From FEN-1297 sp964498065 (GTDB taxonomy: Bacteria > Bacteroidota > Ignavibacteria > Ignavibacteriales > Ignavibacteriaceae), in contig CAZCFZ010000009.1 in NCBI GenBank assembly GCA_964498065.1, forward strand, positions 21,674 to 85,673: DNA of 64,000 nucleotides, in the 5' to 3' direction. Each line of letters begins with the position of its first letter. Position 1 is the first letter of the stretch. Below the pieces are notes generated by a model. The model had not been told where the DNA came from. It did no database searches and worked only from the letters and a program-made list of their open reading frames with translations. Positions 27,316-36,441 of this stretch are shown piece by piece. Both the position numbers and the translations under genes were made by a program.

Positions 27316-29094
27316 TTAAATATCATTTAATTTATCACTAACCGCATTCCAAAATTTTTTACGAATTTGAAGCGATTTAGATGCATTTGTCTTTATTTCA
27401 ATTACGTTAAAACTCTTCGATCCAATGGCCGTTTTTAATGTACTGTTAAAATCTTTCCAATTTCTAACTCGTTTGTATTTTCCTCCGTAAGCTTTTACAA
27501 AAGACGAAAAATCAAGGTTATGTGGAACAATAAAATATTTATTGAATATTTCTTTGTAATTAGAGATGGGCAGAATTTCGAAAATTCCTCCGCCGTTGTT
27601 ATTTATTAAAATAACTACTAAAGGAATTTTATAATTTCTTGCACTTAATAATCCGTTTAGATCGTAATAGAATGCCAGATCTCCGGTAATCAAAATAGTA
27701 GATTTATTACCGGCAGATGCAATTCCAAGTGCAGTTGATGTTATTCCATCTATTCCGCTGGCACCGCGGTTATTAAAAATTACAATCTTTTTATTTGTAT
27801 TTGATGCAAAATAATCAAAATCACGGACAGGCATACTATTGGAAAGCATTATCCGGCAGTCGTCGGGAACGGCTTGAATAATTTCGTTAATTATTCTTCC
27901 TTCATTTGGGAATACCGATTTATCAATTATATTGTTTTTTAATTTTAAAGAAACAGCTTCAGCCTTCTTAAATGAATTTAGCCAATGGTTATTTTTTTTG
28001 TGCTGTCCGTTTAATTTTATTTGATCCAGCATTTTCTCGCAGAATAAATTAGGTTTGCATGCATATGACCCGATTGATCGGTCCGAAGGATCGAACCAAT
28101 CGCCGTATTCGTTTATCATATATCTTGAAGCCTTGCATTTTTCCAGAAATGTATCCAATCCTTTTGATGTAATCGTTCTGCCGAATTGTAAAATAATATC
28201 CGGCTGATGATTTTTCACGAAATTGTTTGATCTTAAAAATGCATCGTATACGGTGATAATATTATCTTTCGGATGCCTGCCGAATCTTAATTGAGAAGTT
28301 CCGTCAGCTAAAACCGGGTATCCGAGCTTTTGAGAAAGCGATTGACAGTTTTTTAAAAATTTAGAATTATAATTTTCCGGCCCGATGATAATTAAACCCT
28401 TTTTACTCTTTTTAATTTGTCCGGTTATTGTCTTAAACCAGGATTGTTTGGAAACGTCTTTATCTAAAGGCTGAAAATTATCTTTGTTTAGTTTTAATTT
28501 TTTATTTGCAGAGCTTAAAATCTTACTATCAATTTCATCGGTATAAGTTTTAGGCTCAAAAGGTTTACGAAAGGGGAAGTTAAAATGAACCGGTCCTCTT
28601 GATTTCGTTGTACTTTCTAAAACTATTCTATGTGTAATTTTTTTAAGCTTTTGTATCTTTGCAACGGTGGGAGAGGGAAGACCGACATCAACAAAAGATC
28701 TAATATGATTTTTATAAATGTTAATCTGGTTTATGGTTTGATTTGCACCCATATCTATTAACTCGGGCGGCCTGTCTGCGGTGCATACAATTAAAGGCAC
28801 ACGCTGCTGATAAGCTTCGATTATTGCCGGGTATAGTTCGGCAGTTGCAGTACCGGAAGTACATACTATTGCAACGGGTGTTCCCGAAGCTTTGGCCAGG
28901 CCAAGAGCAAAGAAACCGCTGCTTCTCTCGTCAATGTGAATATAAGTTTTAATTTTTTTATTCTTTGCAAAAGCAATGGTTAAAGGAGTGTTTCTGGAAC
29001 CGGGTGAAATAGAGGCATACTTTACTCCAAGGAAAGAAAGTTCGTTTACAAAGGTTTCAGTCCAGAGTACATTACGATTAATTTTTATTTTCAT
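27316..29094 (-). CDS. menD: SEPHCHC synthase (2-succinyl-5-enolpyruvyl-6-hydroxy-3-cyclohexene-1-carboxylate synthase)
   Basis: 592 residues, a thiamine-diphosphate enzyme of normal MenD length. The N-terminal domain has the catalytic SPGSRNTPLTIAFAK and IDERSSGFFALGLAKASG segments. The ThDP-binding motif near the C-terminus is ILITGDLAFYYDLNGLL followed by the NNNGGGIFEILP segment. It adds a succinyl-semialdehyde unit from 2-oxoglutarate to isochorismate. Its start overlaps the end of menF by 17 bases, so the two enzymes are translationally coupled. Confidence 0.95.
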   Translation of the reverse strand: MKIKINRNVLWTETFVNELSFLGVKYASISPGSRNTPLTIAFAKNKKIKTYIHIDERSSGFFALGLAKASGTPVAIVCTSGTATAELYPAIIEAYQQRVPLIVCTADRPPELIDMGANQTINQINIYKNHIRSFVDVGLPSPTVAKIQKLKKITHRIVLESTTKSRGPVHFNFPFRKPFEPKTYTDEIDSKILSSANKKLKLNKDNFQPLDKDVSKQSWFKTITGQIKKSKKGLIIIGPENYNSKFLKNCQSLSQKLGYPVLADGTSQLRFGRHPKDNIITVYDAFLRSNNFVKNHQPDIILQFGRTITSKGLDTFLEKCKASRYMINEYGDWFDPSDRSIGSYACKPNLFCEKMLDQIKLNGQHKKNNHWLNSFKKAEAVSLKLKNNIIDKSVFPNEGRIINEIIQAVPDDCRIMLSNSMPVRDFDYFASNTNKKIVIFNNRGASGIDGITSTALGIASAGNKSTILITGDLAFYYDLNGLLSARNYKIPLVVILINNNGGGIFEILPISNYKEIFNKYFIVPHNLDFSSFVKAYGGKYKRVRNWKDFNSTLKTAIGSKSFNVIEIKTNASKSLQIRKKFWNAVSDKLNDI

Positions 29095-30502
29095 TTATAA
29101 ATAAAGACATGATAGTTTTAAGTTTTAACTCGGTTTCTTTATATTCGCTTTCCGGGTCCGAGTCTTCTACAATTCCGCAGCCGGCAAATGCAAATAACTT
29201 ATTGTTTGTGAATAATGCGGATCTTATTGCCACTGCAAAGTCTCCCTCATCGTTGAAATTGAACCATCCGATTATTCCCGAATACAAGCCTCTCCTGTAA
29301 TTTTCCATTTTCTTAATAAGATGCAACGAAACATCTTTCGGATATCCGCAGACAGCCGGAGTGGGGAACAATTCTTTTAAAAGATTCAACATCATGTTAG
29401 GTTCTTTCATTGCTGCTGTAATTTTTGTTAAAATATGCTGAATGACTGCCAATTTTTTTATCTTATGATTTTCATCCAATGAAACATTATCGGTTAAATT
29501 CGAAATAGAATTTTTAATATGTGTAATAACTAAATCATGTTCAATTAGGTTTTTATTGTCCTTCAACAGTTCATTTTCAATTTTTATATCTTCTTCCGGG
29601 GTCAAACCTCTCGGAGCTGAACCGGCAAGTGCTTCAATTTCAATTTTACCATCTCTAAATTCAGCTAATTTTTCCGGCGTAGCTCCAAAAAAAGTTGATT
29701 TGCCGTGATGGTAAATAAATAAATAACACTCCGGATAGCTTGCTCTTAAATTTGATAAAATATAATCAAGATCAGGCTCTTTCGAAAGTTTCAATTCAAC
29801 CTTTCTTGAAAAAACAATTTTCTCTAACTGGGTTTCTCTTATTTTTTGAATCCCTTCACTTACAAGGTTTTTCCATTTCTTTTTATCTTTCGGCGAGCCG
29901 CCTTCAATATTTGTAATTTTAGCAGGAATATGATTTGCATTCTCTTTTTTTGAAGTAAATATTTTTTCAATTTTATTTTGAAATTTGTTTAAAATTGATT
30001 TCTGAGATGTTCCTTTAGAATAAATAAAATTAAAAAACAAAAACTGTTCATTACTCTGTGATAATAACATAACTTCCGGAACAAACCATGTAGAATCATT
30101 AAAATCATTCCAAATATCGTCATTATGTTCCGGAGTAAATTTCATGGCGCCTAAAAACAACGGTATTTTTTTAAGCGGGATAGTTTCCCAGTTATTCACA
30201 AAATTATTTTTCCATTCCTTTACTTTTCTATCCGTAATTGCAAATCTTCCTTCCCCGTTTTCGGAAATAGTTAGTATTTCATCTATCCCGATTATTAAAA
30301 AATCATCTTTAGGTCTTTCAAAATAAAATGATCTTTCATACAGTTTAAGCAAATATTCTTTTCTATTTTCAACTACAGGATTTGGAAGCTGCATTACAAA
30401 ACTAACTAAAATACTCCCGGAGTTCTTTTGTCTTAATTTTGTTTCTTCTTCTGTTAGAAACTTAGAGAATGAATTTACTGAATTGGTAATCGGATCTTCC
30501 AT
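29078..30502 (-). CDS. menF: Isochorismate synthase
   Basis: 474 residues of the chorismate-utilising family. Conserved segments are KIVFSRKVEL, FFGATPEKLAEF, EALAGSAPRG, the PTPAVCGYP loop and the C-terminal AGCGIVEDSDPESEYKETE with metal ligands. It isomerises chorismate to isochorismate, the entry to menaquinone synthesis; salicylate or enterobactin use would need neighbours that are absent. It is the first gene of the men series on this strand, and its promoter should lie upstream of 30502. Confidence 0.92.
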   Translation of the reverse strand: MEDPITNSVNSFSKFLTEEETKLRQKNSGSILVSFVMQLPNPVVENRKEYLLKLYERSFYFERPKDDFLIIGIDEILTISENGEGRFAITDRKVKEWKNNFVNNWETIPLKKIPLFLGAMKFTPEHNDDIWNDFNDSTWFVPEVMLLSQSNEQFLFFNFIYSKGTSQKSILNKFQNKIEKIFTSKKENANHIPAKITNIEGGSPKDKKKWKNLVSEGIQKIRETQLEKIVFSRKVELKLSKEPDLDYILSNLRASYPECYLFIYHHGKSTFFGATPEKLAEFRDGKIEIEALAGSAPRGLTPEEDIKIENELLKDNKNLIEHDLVITHIKNSISNLTDNVSLDENHKIKKLAVIQHILTKITAAMKEPNMMLNLLKELFPTPAVCGYPKDVSLHLIKKMENYRRGLYSGIIGWFNFNDEGDFAVAIRSALFTNNKLFAFAGCGIVEDSDPESEYKETELKLKTIMSLFINENKN

Positions 30503-30653
30503 TTATGTGATCACTAATTTCAAAATGTTTATTTATAAAAGGTTTATAATTTAACTAAAATGGCAGAATCGCTCAATATTTTATATGAGATTAATCACTA
30601 AATTTTAATATATTTTTATTTGTTCATTCGAAATTTTCAATACCTTAATTGTA

Positions 30654-30890
30654 TTAAAAATTTATATCTTCTTCAATTGTTTCTAGTATTCTTGCATAAC
30701 TTTCATATTTTTTTTTCGATATTTTCGAATTTTAGACTGGTTTAATTATCGAATTGCCAAGTTCGTGATGGTGAGTACATGTATTAAATCGGCATTTATT
30801 CATGTATTTTAAAAAATCTAAAAAATAATGTCCTGGATATTTTTTTATTCCAAAAGGATCAATTTCTCTGATTCCCGGCGTGTCAATTTC
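30654..30890 (-). pseudogene. rsgA: C-terminal remnant of ribosome-assembly GTPase RsgA
   Basis: On the minus strand a 79-codon frame with one internal TAA (30732-30734) reads IDTPGIREIDPFGIKKYPGH, then CRFNTCTHHHELGNSIIKPV, stop, then KISKKKYESYARILETIEED and a final stop. This is the G3 (DTPG) region and C-terminal zinc domain of RsgA/YjeQ. The third zinc cysteine (GCAV in the family) is changed to Asn, and the GTPase core upstream of DTPG is missing; the frame before it does not match the family. The fragment lies in the gap between menF and the TonB-like gene. A functional copy presumably exists elsewhere. Confidence 0.75.
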
Positions 30891-30977
30891 ATTATTAAAA
30901 TAAGTTGCCTGTATATTATGCCGTTTTTAGAATAAAGATAAGTTTATTTTAAAGACAAACATTTTATTGCTTCGCGG

Positions 30978-31592
30978 TTAGTTAAATTTATAAGATTTCT
31001 CGATCCAGTATTCAATTTTATTCCCGTTTACCGAAGCAGGTTCCCACTTCGATTTATATATTGCAGCAATTACATTTTTAAGGCATTCAGTGCAATTCGT
31101 TGTGTTGTTTAAAACAATATATGCAACAACTTTTCCGTCTTTTCCTATTTTTAATGAAAGCGTAATAATTCCTTTAATATTATCTTCAACTTTCTTTGGT
31201 ATTACCTCCAAAATTTGTCTTGGTACAAATGAAGGTAATGATAAATTATCACTTTTATTTTCCGGAACGGTTCCATCCGGTGATGATAAAGTTAATGAAT
31301 TATTTTTTACGAAAGCATCATTTAAAACTTCAACCGGTTCCAATTCACCTTTTACTGAAATGTTCGGTTCCGGGGGCCTTTGAAAAGCACGGCTTTCCGG
31401 TTTTTCCGATTGCACGGTTGCCGGAATATCGCTTGAAAAAAATATAATTGGTTGAGAAGCAGATGTTTTGTTTTTAAGATTAAAAAAATCCGGGAAAAAA
31501 TAAAAAATTAATATTATTAAAGAGAGGCTTATGATTAAAGCTATTTTTAAATTTCTTGAATAATGATAACTATAAATTCTAGGTATCATCAT
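30978..31592 (-). CDS. TonB-like protein with C-terminal energy-transducer domain
   Basis: 204 residues. One hydrophobic segment near residues 17-35 anchors it in the inner membrane. A linker with Pro and Ser follows, and the C-terminal domain (about residues 110-204) has GKDGKVVAYIVLNNTT and SKWEPASVNGNKIEYWIEK, the TonB C-terminal pattern (W.PA..NG). Two cysteines (CTEC) in this domain are unusual and might form a disulfide. No exbB or exbD is adjacent, so it may be a structural relative rather than a true TonB. It is not obviously in an operon. Confidence 0.7.
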   Translation of the reverse strand: MMIPRIYSYHYSRNLKIALIISLSLIILIFYFFPDFFNLKNKTSASQPIIFFSSDIPATVQSEKPESRAFQRPPEPNISVKGELEPVEVLNDAFVKNNSLTLSSPDGTVPENKSDNLSLPSFVPRQILEVIPKKVEDNIKGIITLSLKIGKDGKVVAYIVLNNTTNCTECLKNVIAAIYKSKWEPASVNGNKIEYWIEKSYKFN

Positions 31593-31714
31593 TAACCTAA
31601 TTTCATTTGTAATTGAGATTTATTTACTCTATTAAACTAACGTTAATTTGTTAAAGTTTCACCAACTACTTCATTCTACTAAAAATTCGAGAAAGGATTA
31701 TTGTGAATAGATAT

Positions 31715-31757
31715 TAAAACCCCCTTCTCTTTTAAATATTAAGAGAAGAGGGTTTTG
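31715..31757 (-). terminator. Intrinsic terminator after the FadL-like gene
   Basis: Long hairpin with arms AAAACCCCCTTCTCTT and AAGAGAAGAGGGTTTT around an AT loop, with one G/C position unpaired. On the minus strand it starts five bases after the stop of the FadL-like gene and ends in a T-run, so it probably terminates the lipoprotein-FadL unit. Confidence 0.8.
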
Positions 31758-31761
31758 AATA

Positions 31762-33231
31762 TTAGAAACGGTATGTTATTGATAAAATTATTCGATCGTC
31801 TTTGATAGTCTGATTGGTACGGGATACAACAACTACTTTGTTGTTTACGGTATAAGGTCCGTAATTGTCTCCGTAAGTATCCCAAGAACCGTGAGCGTAA
31901 GCTAAATCAAAAGCAACATTATCGGCAGTTAAATAACCTATACCGGCAGTAACATATTTTTTAGCAAAACTGAAAGGATCTCCCTGATAAGGAGATGGTT
32001 GAACAAAATAACCGGCTCTAACTCTTAGACCGATTAGCGGGAATGTATATTCTGCTCCAATATTATAATTAAATACGGAACTAAGATGATCTTTTATATA
32101 TTGATTTTGCTGATTGACATAATCTGTACCCAATCCATTGGCATTATCAAATTTCAATTGAGTGTAATCAATCAATGTTGCTTGAGCGCTTAAAATTAAA
32201 CTTTTAATATTATATGAAAAACCTCCTCCCAATTCATAAGGAGTTACGATATCGTATTTAACTTTATCACTGTAATATGATGAATTAAGAGACGGATTGA
32301 ATCCGTTTGCAAATTGAGAATTACCATTAACAGTGTAAGATTCTTTGACAGTGTAAGTTTTAGGAAATTGTACTGTAAATCCGACTCTTGCTTTGTTTAG
32401 TATTTGATACAGCAAACCAAACTTCAAATCCCAGCCGGATAAATCCCAATTTAATACTCTATTTAGATAAAATGTTTGAAATCCTAAAGTATTCGGATTT
32501 CCGGGATCTAATGGCGTATTTGCATAAATTCCGTGAGTATCATCTTCATAATAATTATTATTGTTATTGTAACTGCCGGAAATGAAATTTAAATTTAATC
32601 CGATGAACAAGTTTTTTGAAGCTTCAATTGCGCCTGAAAATGTCCAATTATGAATTGCACCGCTTTGCAAAATACTTCCGCTTTGATTTAATCCTCCATT
32701 AATTGCCGTATTAAAACTAGTGTCGGTTAAATAAAGATCGTAAGGAATATAGGAACCATTATTGTTAAGATCTTGTATATATGATGTAGTACCGCTGTTA
32801 TATCCGTCAAACTTAAGAGCGCCGGTAAAATCTTTATTAGTATGATAAGAGACAGCAAAAACCATACTTCCTCTTAGTGTAGGAAAAGGAAGTGCAATAC
32901 TCAAATCATTTAATCTTGTAGCGCTGCTTGAATAATTAGAATTATTTCCGAAAAATGTAGTGTTATTATTATAGTTATTATAGCTAAGTCCGCCTGTAAA
33001 TTCTATACTTTTTATTAATGCCCAGCCGGCAGGATTAAAAAAACCTGCCCCTGCACCATCACTCAACCCTATATAACTGTTTCCCATTCCCAATGCACGT
33101 GCATCGTATCCTAAGCCCGGTTCTCCTAATCTTAAAGCGTCTGTTGCGTTTTGAGCATAAACCGTAAAGCCGCTAAAAATGACGGCCAAGATTAGAATTA
33201 GCGTGGAGTAAAAAGAATGTGAGCTTTTCAT
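31762..33231 (-). CDS. Outer-membrane beta-barrel protein, FadL/OmpP1-like
   Basis: 489 residues with a signal peptide ending near VYAQ (residue 26). The mature N-terminus shows LRLGEPGLGYDARALGMGNS and GAGAGFFNPAGWALI, the pattern of the OmpP1/FadL and PorV-type families. The protein alternates polar and hydrophobic residues and ends in Phe (ILSITYRF), as expected for BAM-inserted barrels. FadL proteins carry hydrophobic molecules across the outer membrane, while PorV-like relatives serve type IX secretion; the sequence does not decide between them. It overlaps the upstream lipoprotein gene at TAATG. Confidence 0.75.
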   Translation of the reverse strand: MKSSHSFYSTLILILAVIFSGFTVYAQNATDALRLGEPGLGYDARALGMGNSYIGLSDGAGAGFFNPAGWALIKSIEFTGGLSYNNYNNNTTFFGNNSNYSSSATRLNDLSIALPFPTLRGSMVFAVSYHTNKDFTGALKFDGYNSGTTSYIQDLNNNGSYIPYDLYLTDTSFNTAINGGLNQSGSILQSGAIHNWTFSGAIEASKNLFIGLNLNFISGSYNNNNNYYEDDTHGIYANTPLDPGNPNTLGFQTFYLNRVLNWDLSGWDLKFGLLYQILNKARVGFTVQFPKTYTVKESYTVNGNSQFANGFNPSLNSSYYSDKVKYDIVTPYELGGGFSYNIKSLILSAQATLIDYTQLKFDNANGLGTDYVNQQNQYIKDHLSSVFNYNIGAEYTFPLIGLRVRAGYFVQPSPYQGDPFSFAKKYVTAGIGYLTADNVAFDLAYAHGSWDTYGDNYGPYTVNNKVVVVSRTNQTIKDDRIILSITYRF

Positions 33232-33752
33232 TATCGCCTCCCGTTGGTATTTCGGCTGCCGTTATTATTTCTTAGTGAATTATTATTTGAGTTCCCCGAT
33301 CTTGATGCTGAGTTATTTCCCGAATTTGTAGATTCAACTCTACTTCCATTTGAATTATTGGATGAATTTGAATTATTAGAATTGTTTGAACCTGAGGAAG
33401 TAGTATTTGCAGGTTCAACTCTAGCCGGCGGAGGTGTGTCTAATACGGTACGAGGTACACTTCCGCGTTCGCCATTGCTATTTCTAATTAAAGTTGTTGA
33501 TTGACTCCTACCATTTTTGTTATACTGTTGATTAGAATTATATTGATAAGGCGGAGCTATTGTCAACCACCAGGGAGTGGCGTAATATGAAGAATAATCT
33601 CCATAGTATTCAGCCGGGTAAAATGTATCCTCCTGATTGTTTGTATTTTCTGTCGGATAGTTTTGATCGGGAGTCCATAACATGGTATAACAACCGGTTA
33701 ATCCGACTGTAATTAATGATATTAACAATATTTCAATTAAATATTTTTTCAT
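33231..33752 (-). CDS. Lipoprotein with Asn/Ser-rich low-complexity tail
   Basis: 173 residues. The signal peptide ends in the lipobox LTGC with C21 as the lipid anchor. The middle contains tyrosines and a WWLTIAPPYQYN segment, and the last 60 residues are almost only Asn, Ser, Gly and Arg. Its start lies six bases after the stop of the similar lipoprotein gene upstream, and both begin the mature chain with CYT, so they may be distant paralogues. Its stop overlaps the FadL-like gene. The function is unknown; a disordered surface or periplasmic linker is likely. Confidence 0.65.
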   Translation of the reverse strand: MKKYLIEILLISLITVGLTGCYTMLWTPDQNYPTENTNNQEDTFYPAEYYGDYSSYYATPWWLTIAPPYQYNSNQQYNKNGRSQSTTLIRNSNGERGSVPRTVLDTPPPARVEPANTTSSGSNNSNNSNSSNNSNGSRVESTNSGNNSASRSGNSNNNSLRNNNGSRNTNGRR

Positions 33753-33758
33753 GATTAC

Positions 33759-34943
33759 TTATCGTCTCCTACCGCCTGAATATGAACTGCCTCTTCCACC
33801 TCCGGAGGATGCACGAGCATGAGGAGAGCTGTAGCTTCTTGGTGCAGAGTATGATCTTGCTGGAGGAGAATAAGATCTTTGAGGAGGAGAATAAGATCTT
33901 TGAGGCGGTGAATACGCTCTATGAGGTGGAGAATATGATTTCTGTGGTGGTGAATAAGACCTACGAGGAGGAGAATACGATCTTTGCGGTGGTGAATATG
34001 TTCTTCTTGATGGAGAATAAGATTTTCCGGTTTCAGATCTTGCCTTACTTCTTGCATTATTATACGATCTGCTGCTGCTCCTGTTATTCATATAAGAACT
34101 TGAATTGCTTTGCCTGTAATTTTTGTACCGCGGTTGAGTTGTTCCGCGTTCATTGCTGTTCCTTATCAACCTGTATCCTGCACTTTGGCTTCGTACCGGT
34201 GCAGCTGCGGCTACCTTTCTAATATTGGTCGAATTAAATGTTTCTGATCTTCTTGACGTTGAGGTTCTCTCGTAATTTCTTGTTGTATTTCTGGTTCCGA
34301 TACTTGAAGAATATAATGCATTACCTCTTGAACCCGAAATAGACCCTCTGCTGTTTTCACCTCTTAAGCCGTTATTATTTCTTAATCTGTATGTACTATT
34401 GGAGCGGTTTGAATATCTTGAATAAGATCCTCCGTAGTATCCGTAATAATAAGGGTAGTAAAAATTAGAATAATATGGATTATAAAAATAAGAAGAATAC
34501 AAAACCGGAGGATTAAAGAAACCGAAATAATATCCCCAGTTATTAAATGAATTCCAATAATAAGGATTGTAATAATAAGGATTGTAATAATTTGAATTCC
34601 AATAATACGGATTATAATATCCGCCCCAATTAAAACCAAAAGACCATGTTGGATAATTATACCAATCGTTCCAGTATGGTGAGGTGTTAAAATTATAATT
34701 GTTAATATTCCCGGAACCGTAATAATTTGTAGAATCTTGCAGTCCTCCGTTTTGATCACCATATTGACTTCCGTAAGCCGAATCGGCGGATGTTTGATTA
34801 CTTCCGTTATTTTGGTTCTCTTGATTATTATATCCGTAATTATCAGGAGTGTTGCTGCGCATTTCGAGCTGTGTATAACAGCCTCCAAACAAAAAAGCGG
34901 TTACTAAAAAAGCAACTCCGCTTAAATATCTTAACTTTTTCAT
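33759..34943 (-). CDS. Lipoprotein with Tyr/Asn-rich region and YSPPxRS heptad repeats
   Basis: 394 residues. The signal peptide ends in the lipobox FGGC with C22 as anchor. Residues about 80-175 are Tyr/Asn/Pro-rich with repeated YNPYYWNS-like units. A basic Ser/Arg/Asn region follows. Residues 309-364 hold eight heptads of the form YSPPQRS plus a shortened ninth, and the tail is GGGRGSSYSGGRRR. The composition suggests an intrinsically disordered, positively charged surface protein that could bind polyanions or aromatic partners; that is inference. It begins an apparent operon with the next lipoprotein and the FadL-like barrel. I know no named family for it. Confidence 0.65.
   Translation of the reverse strand: MKKLRYLSGVAFLVTAFLFGGCYTQLEMRSNTPDNYGYNNQENQNNGSNQTSADSAYGSQYGDQNGGLQDSTNYYGSGNINNYNFNTSPYWNDWYNYPTWSFGFNWGGYYNPYYWNSNYYNPYYYNPYYWNSFNNWGYYFGFFNPPVLYSSYFYNPYYSNFYYPYYYGYYGGSYSRYSNRSNSTYRLRNNNGLRGENSRGSISGSRGNALYSSSIGTRNTTRNYERTSTSRRSETFNSTNIRKVAAAAPVRSQSAGYRLIRNSNERGTTQPRYKNYRQSNSSSYMNNRSSSRSYNNARSKARSETGKSYSPSRRTYSPPQRSYSPPRRSYSPPQKSYSPPHRAYSPPQRSYSPPQRSYSPPARSYSAPRSYSSPHARASSGGGRGSSYSGGRRR
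33852..34019 (-). repeat. 21-bp tandem repeat encoding YSPPxRS heptads
   Basis: The 21-bp unit (on the + strand AGATCTTTGAGGAGGAGAAT-like) recurs about eight times with point changes, followed by a shortened unit. It lies in frame within the lipoprotein gene. Such arrays change length readily by slippage, always by seven residues, so copy number may vary between strains. Confidence 0.8.
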
Positions 34944-35150
34944 TTTAACTCCTCCACTATTTATCTACCGTAATATCCGCAAAAATCGCGCCTAAATAAA
35001 GTCTATTTTTTTACTTATGATTAAAAACATTAATCTCGTTTTGTTCATTATTTTGAACTTGTTGTATAAAATTGGATACAAATAATTATTATCAATTAAT
35101 AATTAGACAACTATTTTAAGAAAATGTTTAATAATTGTATAAAAATGTGA

Positions 35151-35921
35151 TTAAAAGATACTTTTTATATATTCAATTCTTAGAGCTCTATCCGCTGTGG
35201 AAGGGCTCCATTTTTTATTATCCAAAAGATCTCTTAAATCAAATCCAATTGTAAAACCTTCACCTACGGACCAGCGGATTCCCACATTAAGATAACCATT
35301 TCCCGCACCGTATTTATCTGCATTATCATTAAATGCAAAATCATATTCACCTATCAGAGATACGTTTTGGCCTATTGTTTTTTCAGCACCTACGGATAAA
35401 TCTACAAAATCTTCTCCGTCCTTACTTTCCAAAGAATAGTTTACGGTTCCATGTAAACTTAAGTAGCCTAAAAAGGAAAAGTTTTTACTTGCAGCCGCAA
35501 AAAAACCCGGTGATTTTATTGCGTACCTGCTTGTAGAATCAAAGTAGACACCTTTTCCTTGAGAATCAAAACCAAGTGTAAAAGCTGGAAATACCATTGA
35601 TTCGTTTATGATTCTAAACCGGATATCAACTCCGGGATATTTATACCATTTGGGTGTTCCAGCACCAATTATATCGGCACCGCCGTATGAAATTCCGAAG
35701 CTGATATTATCAAAAACGCCTACTTCCAAACGTTCAATTAAAACGCCTTGGGGTAAAACATCCGATGTTACGCCTACAAAACCCTTTTTAAGAATTCCGG
35801 CCGTCGGCATATCAATTAAATAACGGTATTCAAATTTTGCCCCGCTTCCGGCGGTTCCCTGTGCAAACGATATCGTTGAATAAATTAATATAAAATTGAA
35901 GAACAGTATTAACTTTTTCAT
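35151..35921 (-). CDS. Outer-membrane beta-barrel protein of unknown function
   Basis: 256 residues with a signal peptide ending near SFAQ (residue 20). The mature chain has repeated amphipathic strands such as IERLEVGVFDNISFGISYGG and ends in Phe. The opening segment YRYLIDMPTAGILKKGFVGV is distinctive, but I cannot name the family; it resembles YjbH-like or other small barrels. It stands alone, 207 bp downstream of nothing on its strand that is clearly coupled, and about 80 bp from the small membrane protein gene upstream. Confidence 0.6.
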   Translation of the reverse strand: MKKLILFFNFILIYSTISFAQGTAGSGAKFEYRYLIDMPTAGILKKGFVGVTSDVLPQGVLIERLEVGVFDNISFGISYGGADIIGAGTPKWYKYPGVDIRFRIINESMVFPAFTLGFDSQGKGVYFDSTSRYAIKSPGFFAAASKNFSFLGYLSLHGTVNYSLESKDGEDFVDLSVGAEKTIGQNVSLIGEYDFAFNDNADKYGAGNGYLNVGIRWSVGEGFTIGFDLRDLLDNKKWSPSTADRALRIEYIKSIF

Positions 35922-36004
35922 TTGTCCTCAAATTTTATTATTTAAAAATTCCAATTAATCAACTAACAAAAAATAACAATAAATATTCAAAAATATTTGG
36001 TCTA

Positions 36005-36385
36005 TTATTTATTATTTACAACAAATTTTTGGAAAATGGTAATTTCGATTTCCGATGGTAATAAAGCATATTCACATTTAACTCTTACAACTACTTTACC
36101 CGGATCTTCTTTAACATTAAGAATCATTTTCCCTTTTTCTTTATCAATTAAAATTACATCAGCTAAATTTTCGCCTAAAATAATTTTAAAATCAGCGTGT
36201 ACTTTTCTTAAAAATAAATTTTTACCAAAAGCATTAACCGGAATTACCGAAATATTAACCCGCGAATTTTCACCGATATAAATTTTGTTTGGGTTTACTT
36301 TTATCTCGACTTCATATATACTAAATAAATAATGATAAACAATTACCAAGCAAATTAATATCACTATAATTACAATTGTTACCAT
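36005..36385 (-). CDS. Small membrane-anchored protein with possible Ig-like domain
   Basis: 126 residues. A single N-terminal hydrophobic helix (residues about 2-24) acts as an anchor. The rest is predicted beta-rich: YEVEIKVNPNKIYIGENSRV and GKVVVRVKCEYALLPSEIEI look like the strands of an Ig-like or big-domain fold. No family is recognised. It lies 56 bases downstream of the ATP-grasp gene on the same strand and may be cotranscribed with it. Confidence 0.5.
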   Translation of the reverse strand: MVTIVIIVILICLVIVYHYLFSIYEVEIKVNPNKIYIGENSRVNISVIPVNAFGKNLFLRKVHADFKIILGENLADVILIDKEKGKMILNVKEDPGKVVVRVKCEYALLPSEIEITIFQKFVVNNK

Positions 36386-36441
36386 TAAATATTTTAGAAA
36401 TTAAACTTTAGCAGGGCTTGATAATTTTTATATTTGTAAAT

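Noticed and set aside
33755..34222. Long open frames on both strands over the heptad array
   Set aside because: They are shadows of the repetitive, low-complexity lipoprotein gene and have no start signals.
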